From assembly GCF_000280495.2 (NCBI RefSeq), contig NZ_CP018016.1, positions 3,286,001 through 3,350,000 on the forward strand: a stretch of DNA of 64,000 nt, given 5' to 3'. The stretch comes from Kosakonia radicincitans DSM 16656. GTDB taxonomy: Bacteria; Pseudomonadota; Gammaproteobacteria; Enterobacterales; Enterobacteriaceae. Numbering within the stretch: the first letter of the stretch is position 1; each line of letters begins with the position of its first letter. Position numbers and translations under genes: made by a program. Of this stretch, positions 35,865 to 45,844 are shown piece after piece. The notes beneath the pieces were generated by a model. That model worked only from the letters and a program-made list of their open reading frames with translations, had not been told where the DNA came from and did no database searches.

Positions 35865-37324
35865 GACGCCTGCTGCGACACATCATGCCGCTGTCTTTGC
35901 GGGTTCGCTTTTTACTCGCCACGGCAGCCGTGGTGATGGTGCTCTCGCTGGCGTATGGCGTGGTGGCGCTGGTGGGTTACAGCGTTAGTTTTGATAAAAC
36001 CACCTTCCGTCTGCTACGCGGCGAAAGTAACCTCTTTTACACTCTGGCGAAGTGGGAAAATAACCAGCTCAGCGTTGAGTTGCCGGAAAATCTCAACCTG
36101 CAAAGCCCGACGGTGGCGCTTATCTATGATAAGAACAACAAACTGATCTGGTCACAGAAAGATGTGCCGTGGTTGCAGAAAATGATCGAGCCGGACTGGC
36201 TAACAGCTAACGGTTTCCACGAAATCGAAGCCGATGTCGATGCCAGCAGCACGCTGGTGGATGACGACCATTCCATCGCGGAAGAGCTGAAAGAGATCCG
36301 CAACGACGACAGCAACTCAGAAATGACGCACTCCGTGGCGGTGAATATTTACCCCGCCACGGCGCGCATGCCGCAACTGACCATCGTGGTTGTCGATACC
36401 ATTCCTATCGAGCTTAAACGCTCCAATATGGTCTGGAACTGGTTTATCTATGTACTGGCCGCCAACCTGCTGCTGGTGGTGCCATTGCTATGGATGGCGG
36501 CATGGTGGAGCCTGCGGCCGATTGAAGATCTGGCGCGGGAAGTGCGCGAGCTGGAAGAGCATCACCGTGAGCAACTCAACCCGGAAACCACCCGCGAGCT
36601 GACCAGTCTGGTGAGCAACCTGAACCGACTATTGAAAAGTGAGCGCGAACGCTACGACAAATATCGCACTACGCTGACCGACCTCACCCACAGCCTGAAA
36701 ACACCGCTGGCGGTATTGCAAAGCACATTACGATCGCTGCGCAGTGAGAAGATGAGCCTTGGCGAAGCAGAACCCTTAATGCTGGAGCAGATCAGCCGTA
36801 TTTCTCAGCAAATTGGTTACTACCTGCACCGGGCGACAATGCGCGGCAGCATCGGCCTGCTGAGCCGCGAACTGCATCCCATTGCACCGTTGCTCGATAA
36901 CCTCACATCGGCGCTGAACAAGGTTTACCAACGCAAAGGTGTGAATATCACGCTCGACATCTCGCCGGAAATCAGCTTCGTCGGCGAGCAGAATGATTTT
37001 ATGGAAGTGATGGGCAATCTGCTGGATAACGCCTGCAAATACTGCCTTGAATTTGTCGAAGTTTCCGCCCGGCAAACCGAAGATACGCTGCATATTGTGG
37101 TTGAAGACGATGGCCCGGGGATCCCGATTGCTAAACGCGAAATGGTTTTTGATCGCGGGCAGCGCGCCGATACACTGCGTCCCGGACAGGGCGTCGGGCT
37201 TTCCGTGGCGCGGGAGATCGTTGACCAGTATGAAGGGCAAATTCTGACTGGCGAGAGCCTGCTTGGCGGGGCCAGAATGGAAGTGATTTTTGGCCGACAG
37301 CACACCAGTGCAACCAGTGATTGA
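35861..37324 (+). CDS. phoQ: Sensor kinase PhoQ
   Basis: 487 residues (E. coli 486). Two membrane helices (about 17-37 and 195-215) flank a periplasmic sensor rich in acidic residues ([17 protein letters not shown]), which binds divalent cations or antimicrobial peptides. The kinase core has the phospho-His in [10 protein letters not shown], the N box [10 protein letters not shown] and G boxes D-D-G-P-G-I and G-Q-G-V-G-L-S-V-A. Confidence 0.97.
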   Translation: MRRLLRHIMPLSLRVRFLLATAAVVMVLSLAYGVVALVGYSVSFDKTTFRLLRGESNLFYTLAKWENNQLSVELPENLNLQSPTVALIYDKNNKLIWSQKDVPWLQKMIEPDWLTANGFHEIEADVDASSTLVDDDHSIAEELKEIRNDDSNSEMTHSVAVNIYPATARMPQLTIVVVDTIPIELKRSNMVWNWFIYVLAANLLLVVPLLWMAAWWSLRPIEDLAREVRELEEHHREQLNPETTRELTSLVSNLNRLLKSERERYDKYRTTLTDLTHSLKTPLAVLQSTLRSLRSEKMSLGEAEPLMLEQISRISQQIGYYLHRATMRGSIGLLSRELHPIAPLLDNLTSALNKVYQRKGVNITLDISPEISFVGEQNDFMEVMGNLLDNACKYCLEFVEVSARQTEDTLHIVVEDDGPGIPIAKREMVFDRGQRADTLRPGQGVGLSVAREIVDQYEGQILTGESLLGGARMEVIFGRQHTSATSD

Positions 37325-37347
37325 TCGCCATCACTTACCGATTGTGC

Positions 37348-37375
37348 AAAAAGGGGGCGAATTCGCCCCCTTTTT
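37348..37375 (+). terminator. Terminator of phoPQ
   Basis: GGGGGCGAA / TTCGCCCCC palindrome flanked by AAAAA and TTTTT, 24 bases after the phoQ stop. Very strong; could act in both directions. Confidence 0.8.
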
Positions 37376-37466
37376 CTTGTTATCTCACCCTGTTACGCAG
37401 ACAAAATAGCGCATCAGCATTACTATAATCCTTTATTCAGCCACTGATTATTTGCCGGAAACGTAT

Positions 37467-38588
37467 ATGGAATATCATGTAGAGATAAACTGGCCAGACT
37501 TTATTCAACGCTACTGGCAAAAACGCCCGGTAGTGCTGAAACGTGGAATTAAAAATTTCGTCGATCCCATCAGCCCTGACGAACTGGCCGGGCTGGCAAT
37601 GGAAAATGAAGTGGACAGCCGACTGGTCAGCCATCTTGATGGCAAATGGCAGGTCGGACACGGGCCGTTCCAGAGCTATGATCACCTGGGCGAAAACAAC
37701 TGGTCGCTGCTGGTGCAGGCGGTTAACCACTGGCATCAGCCTGCCGCCGCATTAATGCGTCCGTTCCGCGCCCTGCCCGACTGGCGTACCGACGATCTGA
37801 TGATCTCTTTCTCCGTGCCGGGCGGTGGCGTAGGCCCGCACCTCGACCAGTACGATGTGTTTATTATTCAGGGCACCGGCCGTCGTCGCTGGCGCGTGGG
37901 TGAAAAAACGCCGCTCAAGCAGCACTGCCCGCACCCGGATTTGCTCCAGGTCGATCCATTCGAGGCGATTATCGATGAAGAGCTGGAGCCGGGCGATATT
38001 CTCTACATTCCGCCGGGATTCCCGCATGAAGGTTATTCGCTGGAAAACTCGCTGAACTATTCGGTTGGTTTTCGCGCGCCAAGCGGCCGCGAATTGATCA
38101 GCGGTTTTGCCGATTACGTTTTACAACGTGAATTAGGCAGCCAGCGTTACAGCGATCCGGACGTGCCGCAGCGTGCGCATCCGGCGGATATTCTGCCGGA
38201 AGAGGTGGATAAACTGCGTGAGATGATGCTGAACCTGATCAACCAGCCCGAACAGTTCAACGACTGGCTGGGTGAGTTTATCTCTCAGTCGCGCCATGAG
38301 CTGGATGTCGCGCCGCCGGAACCGCCGTATCAGCCGGATGAAATCTATGATGCGCTGCAACAGGGCGACAAGCTGGTGCGTCTGGGCGGCCTGCGCGTGC
38401 TGCGTATTGGCGAAGACGTCTTCGTTAATGGTGAGAAAGTGGATACGCCACACCGCCCGGCGCTGAATGCGCTGGCAAGCGACGTTGTGTTAACCGGTGA
38501 GAACTTTGGCGATGCGCTGGAAGACCCGTCCTTCCTCGCCATGCTCGCCGCGCTGGTCAACAGCGGCTACTGGTTCTTCGAGGATTAA
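37467..38588 (+). CDS. roxA: Ribosomal oxygenase RoxA (YcfD), 50S L16 arginine hydroxylase
   Basis: 373 residues, the E. coli length. JmjC-type 2-oxoglutarate/Fe(II) oxygenase hydroxylating an Arg of ribosomal protein L16. Iron ligands H-L-D-Q-Y-D (His and Asp, about 125-127) and the distal His in F-P-H-E-G-Y. ATG 37467 chosen since it fits the family; the ORF opens with a TTG five codons earlier. Follows phoPQ in E. coli too. Confidence 0.95.
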   Translation: MEYHVEINWPDFIQRYWQKRPVVLKRGIKNFVDPISPDELAGLAMENEVDSRLVSHLDGKWQVGHGPFQSYDHLGENNWSLLVQAVNHWHQPAAALMRPFRALPDWRTDDLMISFSVPGGGVGPHLDQYDVFIIQGTGRRRWRVGEKTPLKQHCPHPDLLQVDPFEAIIDEELEPGDILYIPPGFPHEGYSLENSLNYSVGFRAPSGRELISGFADYVLQRELGSQRYSDPDVPQRAHPADILPEEVDKLREMMLNLINQPEQFNDWLGEFISQSRHELDVAPPEPPYQPDEIYDALQQGDKLVRLGGLRVLRIGEDVFVNGEKVDTPHRPALNALASDVVLTGENFGDALEDPSFLAMLAALVNSGYWFFED

Positions 38589-38593
38589 TAAGC

Positions 38594-38621
38594 GCCGGAT
38601 GGCGATTGCGTCTTATCCGGC
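38594..38621. repeat. REP element between roxA and pepT
   Basis: GCCGGATGGCG...GCGTCTTATCCGGC: outer arms GCCGGAT / ATCCGGC with the typical internal mismatches and the CTTATCCGGCCT tail of enterobacterial REP/BIME units. Placed between convergent genes, its usual site. Confidence 0.75.
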
Positions 38622-38691
38622 CTGGAAAATCCGTCAACGTCCCGCCCTGTCACAGGCCCGGTAAGCAAAGCGCCACCGGGCATTTCCTGTA

Positions 38692-39918
38692 TTAGTGCCC
38701 TTTTGCGGTCAATTCGGCGATACGGACAATGACCCGCACCGCTTTTTCCATCCCTTCCAGCGTCACAAATTCATGCTTGCCGTGGTAGTTATAGCCGCCG
38801 GTAAAGAGGTTCGGACACGGCAACCCCATAAAGGAGAGCTGCGCGCCGTCGGTGCCGCCGCGAATCGGTTTCATGTCCGGTTCGATGTCGCAGTCGCGCA
38901 TCGCCTGCTGGGCGACTTCCAGGATATGCGGGAATTCCACCACTTTATCGCGCATGTTGTAGTAGCTGTCTTCAATCGCCAGTTCGATATAGCAATCCGG
39001 ATGCAGCCCTTTACCCACTTTTTTGGCGATTTCCATCATTTTACGTTTACGCGCTTCGAAGGCTTTCCGATCAAAATCACGGATGATGTAGTGCATCTCG
39101 GCGCGTTCAACCGTGCCTTTGATGCTGGTCAGATGGTAGAACCCCTCATAGCCTTCGGTCTGTTCCGGGCTCTCCTCTTCCGGCACCAGCGCATGGATCT
39201 TGCTGGCGAGCGTCAGGGCATTGACCATCACCCCTTTCGCTGTGCCAGGATGCACGTTATTGCCGACAATTTTGATGTCCACCGACGCGGCGTTGAAGTT
39301 CTCATACTCCAGCTCGCCTACGCCGCCGCCATCAACGGTATACGCCCATTTCGCGCCAAAAGCCTCAACGTCAAAATGTTTCGCCCCTTTGCCGACTTCC
39401 TCATCCGGGGTAAATGCCACACAGATGTCGCCGTGAGGAATATTTTCCTTTTTCAGCACCGCCAGCGCGGTCATGATTTCCGCGACACCTGCCTTATCAT
39501 CCGCGCCGAGCAGCGTTTTGCCGTCGGTGGTGATCAGTGTCTGCCCCAGCAACTGATGCAGCACCGGGAACATCACTGGCGAGAGAATTTCATCGCCGAT
39601 GCCGAGCGCGATATCGCCGCCGCGATAGTTTTCAAGGATTTGCGGGTTGACGTTTTTCCCGCTGCAATCAGGGGAAGTATCGACATGGGAGATAAAACCG
39701 ATCGCCGGAACCGGCGTTTGCACGTTCGCAGGCAGCTTCGCCATCACCGTGCCTTTGTCACTTAACGTCACATTTTCCAGCCCTAGTTCTTCCAGTTGGG
39801 CCTGAAGTAAACGCAGGAGCTTCCACTGACCGTCCGTACTTGGCACCTGGCGGACGCCGGGCTTAGATTGAGTATCCAGCGAAACGTACTGTAAAAAACG
39901 CTCTAATAATTTGTCCAT
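38692..39918 (-). CDS. pepT: Peptidase T
   Basis: 408 residues, the E. coli length. M20B tripeptidase releasing N-terminal residues from tripeptides. Metal ligands: H-V-D-T-S-P-D (His about 78), G-A-D-D-K-A-G, D-E-E-V-G-K-G, and the C-terminal R-G-G-T-D-G and H-G-K-H-E-F. ATG 39918 (M-D-K-L-L-E-R-F) fits the family; five extra upstream codons are not conserved. Divergent from potA, as in E. coli. Confidence 0.96.
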   Translation of the reverse strand: MDKLLERFLQYVSLDTQSKPGVRQVPSTDGQWKLLRLLQAQLEELGLENVTLSDKGTVMAKLPANVQTPVPAIGFISHVDTSPDCSGKNVNPQILENYRGGDIALGIGDEILSPVMFPVLHQLLGQTLITTDGKTLLGADDKAGVAEIMTALAVLKKENIPHGDICVAFTPDEEVGKGAKHFDVEAFGAKWAYTVDGGGVGELEYENFNAASVDIKIVGNNVHPGTAKGVMVNALTLASKIHALVPEEESPEQTEGYEGFYHLTSIKGTVERAEMHYIIRDFDRKAFEARKRKMMEIAKKVGKGLHPDCYIELAIEDSYYNMRDKVVEFPHILEVAQQAMRDCDIEPDMKPIRGGTDGAQLSFMGLPCPNLFTGGYNYHGKHEFVTLEGMEKAVRVIVRIAELTAKGH

Positions 39919-40206
39919 GAAGCCCCCCAACAAAATGTCACAACATTATCAGTAAGCATGAAAAGATAAATATTGCGTCAAGTCACCTTTACCCCGTAAA
40001 CGAGTATATTTTCAAAATTGCTCTCGCACAGGAAATGTCGTTGAGAAGCACCTGTTTGATGAGCAAAAAACTCACAATGATTGGCGATTTCATGGCTTTG
40101 CCGTAGAATGCCAGCCCTTAAATCGTGCACAACCCTCAAGGTGGTTAATCACAAACCCCGCATCCAATACGCCATTCGATGCGCAAACACGGGACAGAGT
40201 AAAAAA

Positions 40207-41325
40207 TTGAACACACAATCGCGTTCGCATTCGCCGCTGGTGCAACTGGCCGGTATTGGCAAAAGCTTTGATGGCAAAAATGTCATTACCGATTTTAATC
40301 TCACCATCAATAACGGCGAATTTCTCACCCTGCTTGGCCCCTCCGGTTGCGGCAAAACCACCGTTCTGCGCCTGATTGCCGGGCTGGAAAACGTCGATGC
40401 CGGTTATATCCGCCTCGATGACCAGGAGATAACGAACGTTCCGGCGGAACACCGCCATGTGAATACCGTTTTTCAAAGCTACGCCCTCTTCCCGCACATG
40501 ACCGTTTTCGAAAACGTGGCATTTGGTCTGCGGATGCAAAAAACCCCGGCCAGCGAAATCACCCCGCGCGTCACCGAAGCGCTGCGCATGGTGCAGCTTG
40601 ATGAGTTCGCCCAGCGTAAACCGCATCAGCTCTCTGGCGGCCAGCAGCAACGCGTTGCTATCGCCCGTGCGGTAGTCAACAAACCGCGCCTGTTGCTGCT
40701 GGATGAATCCCTCTCAGCGCTCGACTACAAGCTGCGCAAGCAGATGCAGAACGAACTAAAAGCGCTGCAGCGTAAACTCGGCATTACTTTTGTTTTCGTC
40801 ACCCACGATCAGGAAGAAGCGCTGACGATGTCCGATCGTATCGTGGTGATGCGCGATGGCCGTATTGAGCAGGACGGCACGCCGCGCGAAATCTACGAAG
40901 AGCCGAAAAATCTGTTTGTTGCCAGCTTTATTGGCGAGATCAATATCTTTAACGCCACGGTGCTCGAACGCCTGGATGAAACGCGCGTGCGCGCAAGCGT
41001 AGAAGGCCGCGAATGTCATATTCACGTCAATTTCGCCGTCGAAAAAGGTCAGCGGCTCAATGTGCTGCTGCGTCCGGAAGATCTGCGCGTGGAAGAGGTT
41101 CATGATGTTGCCGAAGTGGCAGGTCTGATCGGCTACGTGCGCGAACGCAATTACAAAGGCATGACACTGGAATCGATGGTTGAGCTGGAGAACGGCAAGA
41201 TGGTGATGGTCAGTGAATTCTTCAACGAAGACGATCCCGATTTTGACCACTCGCTGGACCAAAAAATGGCCATTAACTGGGTGGAAAGCTGGGAGGTCGT
41301 ACTGGCTGATGAAGAGTACAAGTAA
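40207..41325 (+). CDS. potA: Spermidine/putrescine ABC transporter ATPase PotA
   Basis: 372 residues if started at TTG 40207. Walker [10 protein letters not shown], signature [14 protein letters not shown], Walker [14 protein letters not shown]-terminal TOBE-type regulatory domain. Powers polyamine import through PotBCD. The E. coli protein begins M-G-Q-S-K-K-L-N; here the same codons are present but the ATG is ACG (40189-40191). Candidates are ACG 40189, TTG 40207 (used here) or an unconserved ATG at 40108. No clear ribosome site marks any of them. Confidence 0.88.
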   Translation: MNTQSRSHSPLVQLAGIGKSFDGKNVITDFNLTINNGEFLTLLGPSGCGKTTVLRLIAGLENVDAGYIRLDDQEITNVPAEHRHVNTVFQSYALFPHMTVFENVAFGLRMQKTPASEITPRVTEALRMVQLDEFAQRKPHQLSGGQQQRVAIARAVVNKPRLLLLDESLSALDYKLRKQMQNELKALQRKLGITFVFVTHDQEEALTMSDRIVVMRDGRIEQDGTPREIYEEPKNLFVASFIGEINIFNATVLERLDETRVRASVEGRECHIHVNFAVEKGQRLNVLLRPEDLRVEEVHDVAEVAGLIGYVRERNYKGMTLESMVELENGKMVMVSEFFNEDDPDFDHSLDQKMAINWVESWEVVLADEEYK

Positions 41326-42166
41326 ATTCCAGAACGCGGCGATCATCACCATTGTCGGTTGGCTTGTACTGTTTGTCTTTCTGCCCAATCTGATGATCAT
41401 CGCCACCAGCTTTTTAACCCGCGATGACGCCCATTTCGTTGCGCTGGTCTTTACGCTGGACAACTACACGCGCCTGTTCGATCCGCTCTATTTCGACGTG
41501 CTGCTGCACTCGTTGAATATGGCGCTGATCGCCACGCTCGCTTGCCTGGCGATCGGCTATCCGTTTGCCTGGTTTCTGGCGAAACTGCCTGCCAAAGTGC
41601 GTCCGCTGCTGCTGTTCTTGCTGATTGTTCCCTTCTGGACCAATTCGCTGATTCGCATCTACGGGCTGAAGATTTTCCTCAGCACCAAAGGCTATCTGAA
41701 TGCGTTCCTGCTGTGGCTCGGCGTTATCGATACGCCGATACGCATTATGTTCACCCCTGGCGCGGTAATTATTGGTCTGGTCTATATTCTGCTGCCGTTT
41801 ATGGTGATGCCGCTCTACTCCAGCATCGAAAAGCTCGATAAGCCCTTGCTGGAAGCGGCGAGAGATCTGGGTGCCAGTAAGCTGCAAACCTTTACGCGCA
41901 TTATCATTCCACTGACCATGCCGGGGATTATCGCCGGGTGTTTGCTGGTAATGCTGCCGGCAATGGGGCTGTTTTACGTTTCGGATCTGATGGGCGGCGC
42001 GAAAAATCTGCTGGTCGGCAACGTCATTAAGAGCCAGTTCCTTAATATCCGCGACTGGCCATTTGGTTCAGCAACCAGCATCACTCTGACAATCGTAATG
42101 GGGTTGATGCTGCTGGTTTACTGGCGCGCCGCGCGCTTGCTGAATAAAAAGGTGGAACTCGAATGA
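41309..42166 (+). CDS. potB: Spermidine/putrescine ABC transporter permease PotB
   Basis: 285 residues, six membrane segments. EAA loop [16 protein letters not shown] near 190. Nearly identical to E. coli PotB. ATG 41309 overlaps the end of potA by 17 bases and matches the longer E. coli form (M-K-N-T-S-K-F-Q). Overlaps potC by four bases. Confidence 0.95.
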   Translation: MKSTSKFQNAAIITIVGWLVLFVFLPNLMIIATSFLTRDDAHFVALVFTLDNYTRLFDPLYFDVLLHSLNMALIATLACLAIGYPFAWFLAKLPAKVRPLLLFLLIVPFWTNSLIRIYGLKIFLSTKGYLNAFLLWLGVIDTPIRIMFTPGAVIIGLVYILLPFMVMPLYSSIEKLDKPLLEAARDLGASKLQTFTRIIIPLTMPGIIAGCLLVMLPAMGLFYVSDLMGGAKNLLVGNVIKSQFLNIRDWPFGSATSITLTIVMGLMLLVYWRAARLLNKKVELE

Positions 42167-42960
42167 TCGGTCGACTGCTGCGCGGCGGTTTTATGACCGC
42201 CATTTATGCTTATCTCTATATCCCGATCATTATCTTGATCGTCAATTCCTTTAACAGTTCGCGCTTCGGCATTAACTGGCAGGGCTTCACCACGCAGTGG
42301 TACAGCCTGCTGATGAACAATGACAGTCTGTTGCAGGCGGCGCAGCACTCGCTAACCATGGCGGTGCTGTCGGCGACATTCGCCACGCTTATCGGTTCGC
42401 TGACCGCCGTCGCGCTTTATCGCTACCGTTTTCGCGGCAAGCCGTTCGTCAGCGGCATGCTGTTCGTGGTGATGATGTCGCCGGATATCGTAATGGCTAT
42501 CTCCCTGCTGGTGCTGTTTATGCTGCTGGGCATTCAGCTCGGTTTCTGGTCGCTGCTGTTTTCGCATATCACCTTCTGCCTGCCGTTTGTCGTGGTTACG
42601 GTGTTTTCACGCCTGAAGGGGTTTGATGTGCGGATGCTGGAAGCGGCCAAAGATCTCGGGGCCAGCGAAATCACCATTCTGCGCAAAATCATTCTGCCGC
42701 TGGCGATGCCCGCCGTGGCCGCTGGCTGGTTATTGAGTTTCACGCTGTCGATGGATGATGTGGTGGTCTCCTCCTTCGTGACCGGGCCGGGGTATGAAAT
42801 TCTGCCGCTGAAGATCTATTCGATGGTCAAAGTCGGCGTGTCGCCGGAAGTGAACGCGCTGGCAACGATTCTGCTGGTTCTGTCGCTGGTGCTGGTTATT
42901 GCCAGCCAATTGATTGCCCGCGATACCACCAAAGCCAGAAGCCAGCCGCGCCAGGCGTAA
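42163..42960 (+). CDS. potC: Spermidine/putrescine ABC transporter permease PotC
   Basis: 265 residues, six membrane segments, second channel subunit of the polyamine importer. EAA loop M-L-E-A-A-K-D-L-G-A-S-E-I-T-I-L near residue 160; M-M-S-P-D-I-V-M-A-I-S-L-L as in E. coli. Start ATGA overlap with potB. Confidence 0.95.
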   Translation: MIGRLLRGGFMTAIYAYLYIPIIILIVNSFNSSRFGINWQGFTTQWYSLLMNNDSLLQAAQHSLTMAVLSATFATLIGSLTAVALYRYRFRGKPFVSGMLFVVMMSPDIVMAISLLVLFMLLGIQLGFWSLLFSHITFCLPFVVVTVFSRLKGFDVRMLEAAKDLGASEITILRKIILPLAMPAVAAGWLLSFTLSMDDVVVSSFVTGPGYEILPLKIYSMVKVGVSPEVNALATILLVLSLVLVIASQLIARDTTKARSQPRQA

Positions 42961-43074
42961 CGAACACCGCCATGCCGGATTCAACAAGGCGTTCGCGAGA
43001 ATTTCCGCCGCGTTCAATACCGGAATGGCAAATAAAATAGCCTGAAACAGAGGCTCAATCTCAGGGGACGTAAT

Positions 43075-44121
43075 ATGAAAAAATGGTCACGCCACCTGCT
43101 CGCAGCGGGCGCTCTCGCCCTCGGCATGAGCGCTGCGCACGCGGACGACAACAAAACGCTCTACTTCTACAACTGGACCGAGTATGTGCCGCCAGGCCTG
43201 CTGGAACAGTTCACCAAAGAGACAGGCATCAAGGTTATCTATTCGACTTACGAATCGAATGAAACTATGTACGCCAAGCTCAAAACCTATAAAGACGGTG
43301 CTTACGATCTGGTGGTGCCATCCACCTACTTCGTCGACAAAATGCGCAAAGAGGGCATGATTCAGAAGATCGATAAAACGAAGCTGACCAACTTCCACAA
43401 CCTCGATCCGCAAATGCTCAACAAACCGTTCGATCCGAACAATGATTACTCGATCCCTTATATCTGGGGCGCAACCGCTATCGGTGTTAACAGCGAAGCT
43501 ATCGATCCAAAGAGCGTCACCCGCTGGGCCGATCTGTGGAAACCCGAATACAAAGGCAGCCTGCTGCTGACCGACGATGCACGCGAAGTGTTCCAGATGG
43601 CGCTACGCAAGCTCGGTTACTCCGGCAACACCACCGATCCGAAAGAGATTGAAGCGGCGTATAAAGAGCTGCAAAAGCTGATGCCGAATGTGGCGGCCTT
43701 CAACTCCGACAATCCGGCGAACCCGTATATGGAAGGGGAAGTAAACCTCGGCATGGTATGGAACGGCTCGGCGTATGTAGCTCGTCAGGCCGGTACACCG
43801 CTGGAAGTGGTATGGCCGCAGGAAGGAGGTATCTTCTGGATGGACAGCCTGTCGATTCCGGCCAATGCGAAAAACGTCGACGGCGCGCTGAAGTTGATCA
43901 ACTTCCTGCTGCGCCCGGACATTGCCAGACAGGTGGCGGAAACCATCGGTTACCCGACGCCGAACCTTGCCGCGCGTAAGCTGCTAAAACCGGAAGTGGC
44001 GAACGACAAATCGCTTTACCCGGATGCGGAAACCCTCAGCAAAGGCGAATGGCAAAATGATGTTGGCAGCGCCAGCGCCATTTATGAAGAGTATTACCAG
44101 AAGTTAAAAGCCGGGCGTTAA
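43075..44121 (+). CDS. potD: Spermidine/putrescine periplasmic binding protein PotD
   Basis: 348 residues, the E. coli length. Signal peptide 1-23 (ends A-A-H-A). Polyamine-site residues of the family are visible: N-W-T-E-Y, S-T-Y-E-S-N-E, Y-D-L-V-V-P-S-T-Y, and M-V-W-N-G-S-A. The 114-base gap after potC contains part of a REP-like sequence (CCATGCCGGATT...). Confidence 0.95.
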   Translation: MKKWSRHLLAAGALALGMSAAHADDNKTLYFYNWTEYVPPGLLEQFTKETGIKVIYSTYESNETMYAKLKTYKDGAYDLVVPSTYFVDKMRKEGMIQKIDKTKLTNFHNLDPQMLNKPFDPNNDYSIPYIWGATAIGVNSEAIDPKSVTRWADLWKPEYKGSLLLTDDAREVFQMALRKLGYSGNTTDPKEIEAAYKELQKLMPNVAAFNSDNPANPYMEGEVNLGMVWNGSAYVARQAGTPLEVVWPQEGGIFWMDSLSIPANAKNVDGALKLINFLLRPDIARQVAETIGYPTPNLAARKLLKPEVANDKSLYPDAETLSKGEWQNDVGSASAIYEEYYQKLKAGR

Positions 44122-44130
44122 GCCGCAAAC

Positions 44131-44153
44131 CGCGGCCCAGAATGTGGGCCGCG
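44131..44153 (+). terminator. Hairpin after potD
   Basis: CGCGGCCCA / TGGGCCGCG, nine base pairs with a five-base loop, 10 bases past the stop. The U-tract is poor (GTCGCGTT), so efficiency is uncertain. Confidence 0.55.
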
Positions 44154-44201
44154 TCGCGTTAGCCGGGGAGCCGAACCGACGGGGGCTGGCTCCTCGCGCA
44201 G

Positions 44202-45593
44202 TTAAAAATCGGCATCAATATCGACAACCGAAATCAGCTTATGGTTGACGAACTCTTTAATCCCCAGCCCGGTTAATTCGCGGCCATAACCGGAACGGCG
44301 GACCCCGCCAAACGGGAGATCGGCTTTAACACGCGTGGGATGGTTGATATACACCATGCCAGTAGAGATGCGACTGGCCAGCGCTTCACCGTGCGCGGTA
44401 TCGCGGGTAAAGACAGAACCGCCAAGGCCAAACGGCGAGTCATTGGCAATCCGCACCGCGTCGTCTTCGTTTTTGGCTCTGAAGATCATCGACACGGGGC
44501 CGAAGAACTCCATATAGTAGGCCGGATTGTCTGGCGTCACATTGGTCAGGATCGTCGGCTGCACAAATGCCCCGCGTTCCGGGACTTTCGGTCCAACTTC
44601 CAGCGCCTGTGCGCCATGCGCAATGGCCAGGCTGATTTTCTCTTTAACTTCGTCAGCGGCCTGTTGCGATGAGAGCGGTGCCAGCGTTGTGTTTTCATCC
44701 AGCGGATCGCCCGCCCGCAACGCGGCAACACCTTTGATGTAATGGTCAACAAACTGGTCATACACCTCATCAACAACGATCATGCGTTTCGATGAGACGC
44801 AAACTTGCCCGCCATTCCAGTGGCGACCAAATACGCCCCACTTCGCCGCTTTTTCGATATCGGCATCGGCAAGCACGATAAACGCATCGGCCCCGCCAAG
44901 TTCCAGCGTGGATTTTTTCAGCGCCTTCGCCGCTTGCTGAGCAACGGTGGCACCCGCGCCCTCAGAACCGGTTAACGCCACACCCTGTACCCGCGGGTCA
45001 TTAAGGATCAGTTCGATATGGTGACGGGCTGCGTAGAGATTGATAAATCCGCCGTCAGGTAGACCGGCCTCTTTCATCAGGCGCTCAAACCGCGCGGCAC
45101 TTTGCGGAACATTCGACGCATGTTTTAACAGGATGGTGTTACCGGCGGAGAGTTGCGGAGCAATGATGCGGGCGATTTGATAGTACGGGAAATTCCACGG
45201 CTCGATCGCCAGCAGCACTCCCAGCGGTTCATGCACAATTTTCGCCGTGGCTTCTTCCGGGTTTGCCACCGGCAGGATCTCCGGCGCCAGAAGTTTTTCG
45301 GCATTATGCACGTAGTATTCAAAAATTTGTGCCGACAGTTCCACTTCCGCTCGCGCTTCTGAAATCAGCTTGCCCATTTCAAGCGTAAGCAACTGCGCAA
45401 ATTCATCTTTTTGCTGGCGTAACAGGTTGGCTGCGTTCTGTAAAATCGCGCCGCGCTGTGCAAATGAAACATTTTTCCACTCGCTAAAAGCACGGTGCGA
45501 TCGTTCTATCGCGCCATTAACTTCAGCATCGGTGGCATCCGGGAACGTCTTAACGACTTCGCCGGTGTACGGGTTTGTTGTGACATATGCCAT
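44202..45593 (-). CDS. sad: NAD-dependent succinate-semialdehyde dehydrogenase (Sad/YneI-like)
   Basis: 463 residues (E. coli Sad 462). Aldehyde dehydrogenase: N-F-P-Y-Y-Q near 130, catalytic Glu in L-E-L-G-G-A-D-A-F and Cys in G-G-Q-V-C-V-S-S-K-R, ending V-V-D-I-D-A-D-F. Converts succinate semialdehyde to succinate, used in GABA and putrescine breakdown. In E. coli this gene is elsewhere (yneI). Its position next to the polyamine importer potABCD makes functional sense, since putrescine catabolism yields GABA and succinate semialdehyde, but co-regulation is not shown. Confidence 0.85.
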   Translation of the reverse strand: MAYVTTNPYTGEVVKTFPDATDAEVNGAIERSHRAFSEWKNVSFAQRGAILQNAANLLRQQKDEFAQLLTLEMGKLISEARAEVELSAQIFEYYVHNAEKLLAPEILPVANPEEATAKIVHEPLGVLLAIEPWNFPYYQIARIIAPQLSAGNTILLKHASNVPQSAARFERLMKEAGLPDGGFINLYAARHHIELILNDPRVQGVALTGSEGAGATVAQQAAKALKKSTLELGGADAFIVLADADIEKAAKWGVFGRHWNGGQVCVSSKRMIVVDEVYDQFVDHYIKGVAALRAGDPLDENTTLAPLSSQQAADEVKEKISLAIAHGAQALEVGPKVPERGAFVQPTILTNVTPDNPAYYMEFFGPVSMIFRAKNEDDAVRIANDSPFGLGGSVFTRDTAHGEALASRISTGMVYINHPTRVKADLPFGGVRRSGYGRELTGLGIKEFVNHKLISVVDIDADF

Positions 45594-45844
45594 GCTAATT
45601 CTCCTTTATGGGCCGGGAATCCGCGTACGGCTTCCCGGTTTTAGCTCGGCCCTTTCTCATCTGGTGGTACCGTGCAGATCGAAATCCGGGCCGATCCGGT
45701 TGTTCGCCATGATCGGTGTATCACGGGTATCAACAGAGAAATACTAAGTTTGTCACGCCTGCAGAGAAAGCCAGGAGATTTGTTGGCAATCCTCAGAATA
45801 TCTGAACATCATGCACGCCGGATGCGGGGTGCAGAAAGTGCTAC

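Noticed and set aside
38695..39765. 356-codon ORF antisense to pepT
   Set aside because: Shadow frame; pepT on the other strand is full length and conserved.
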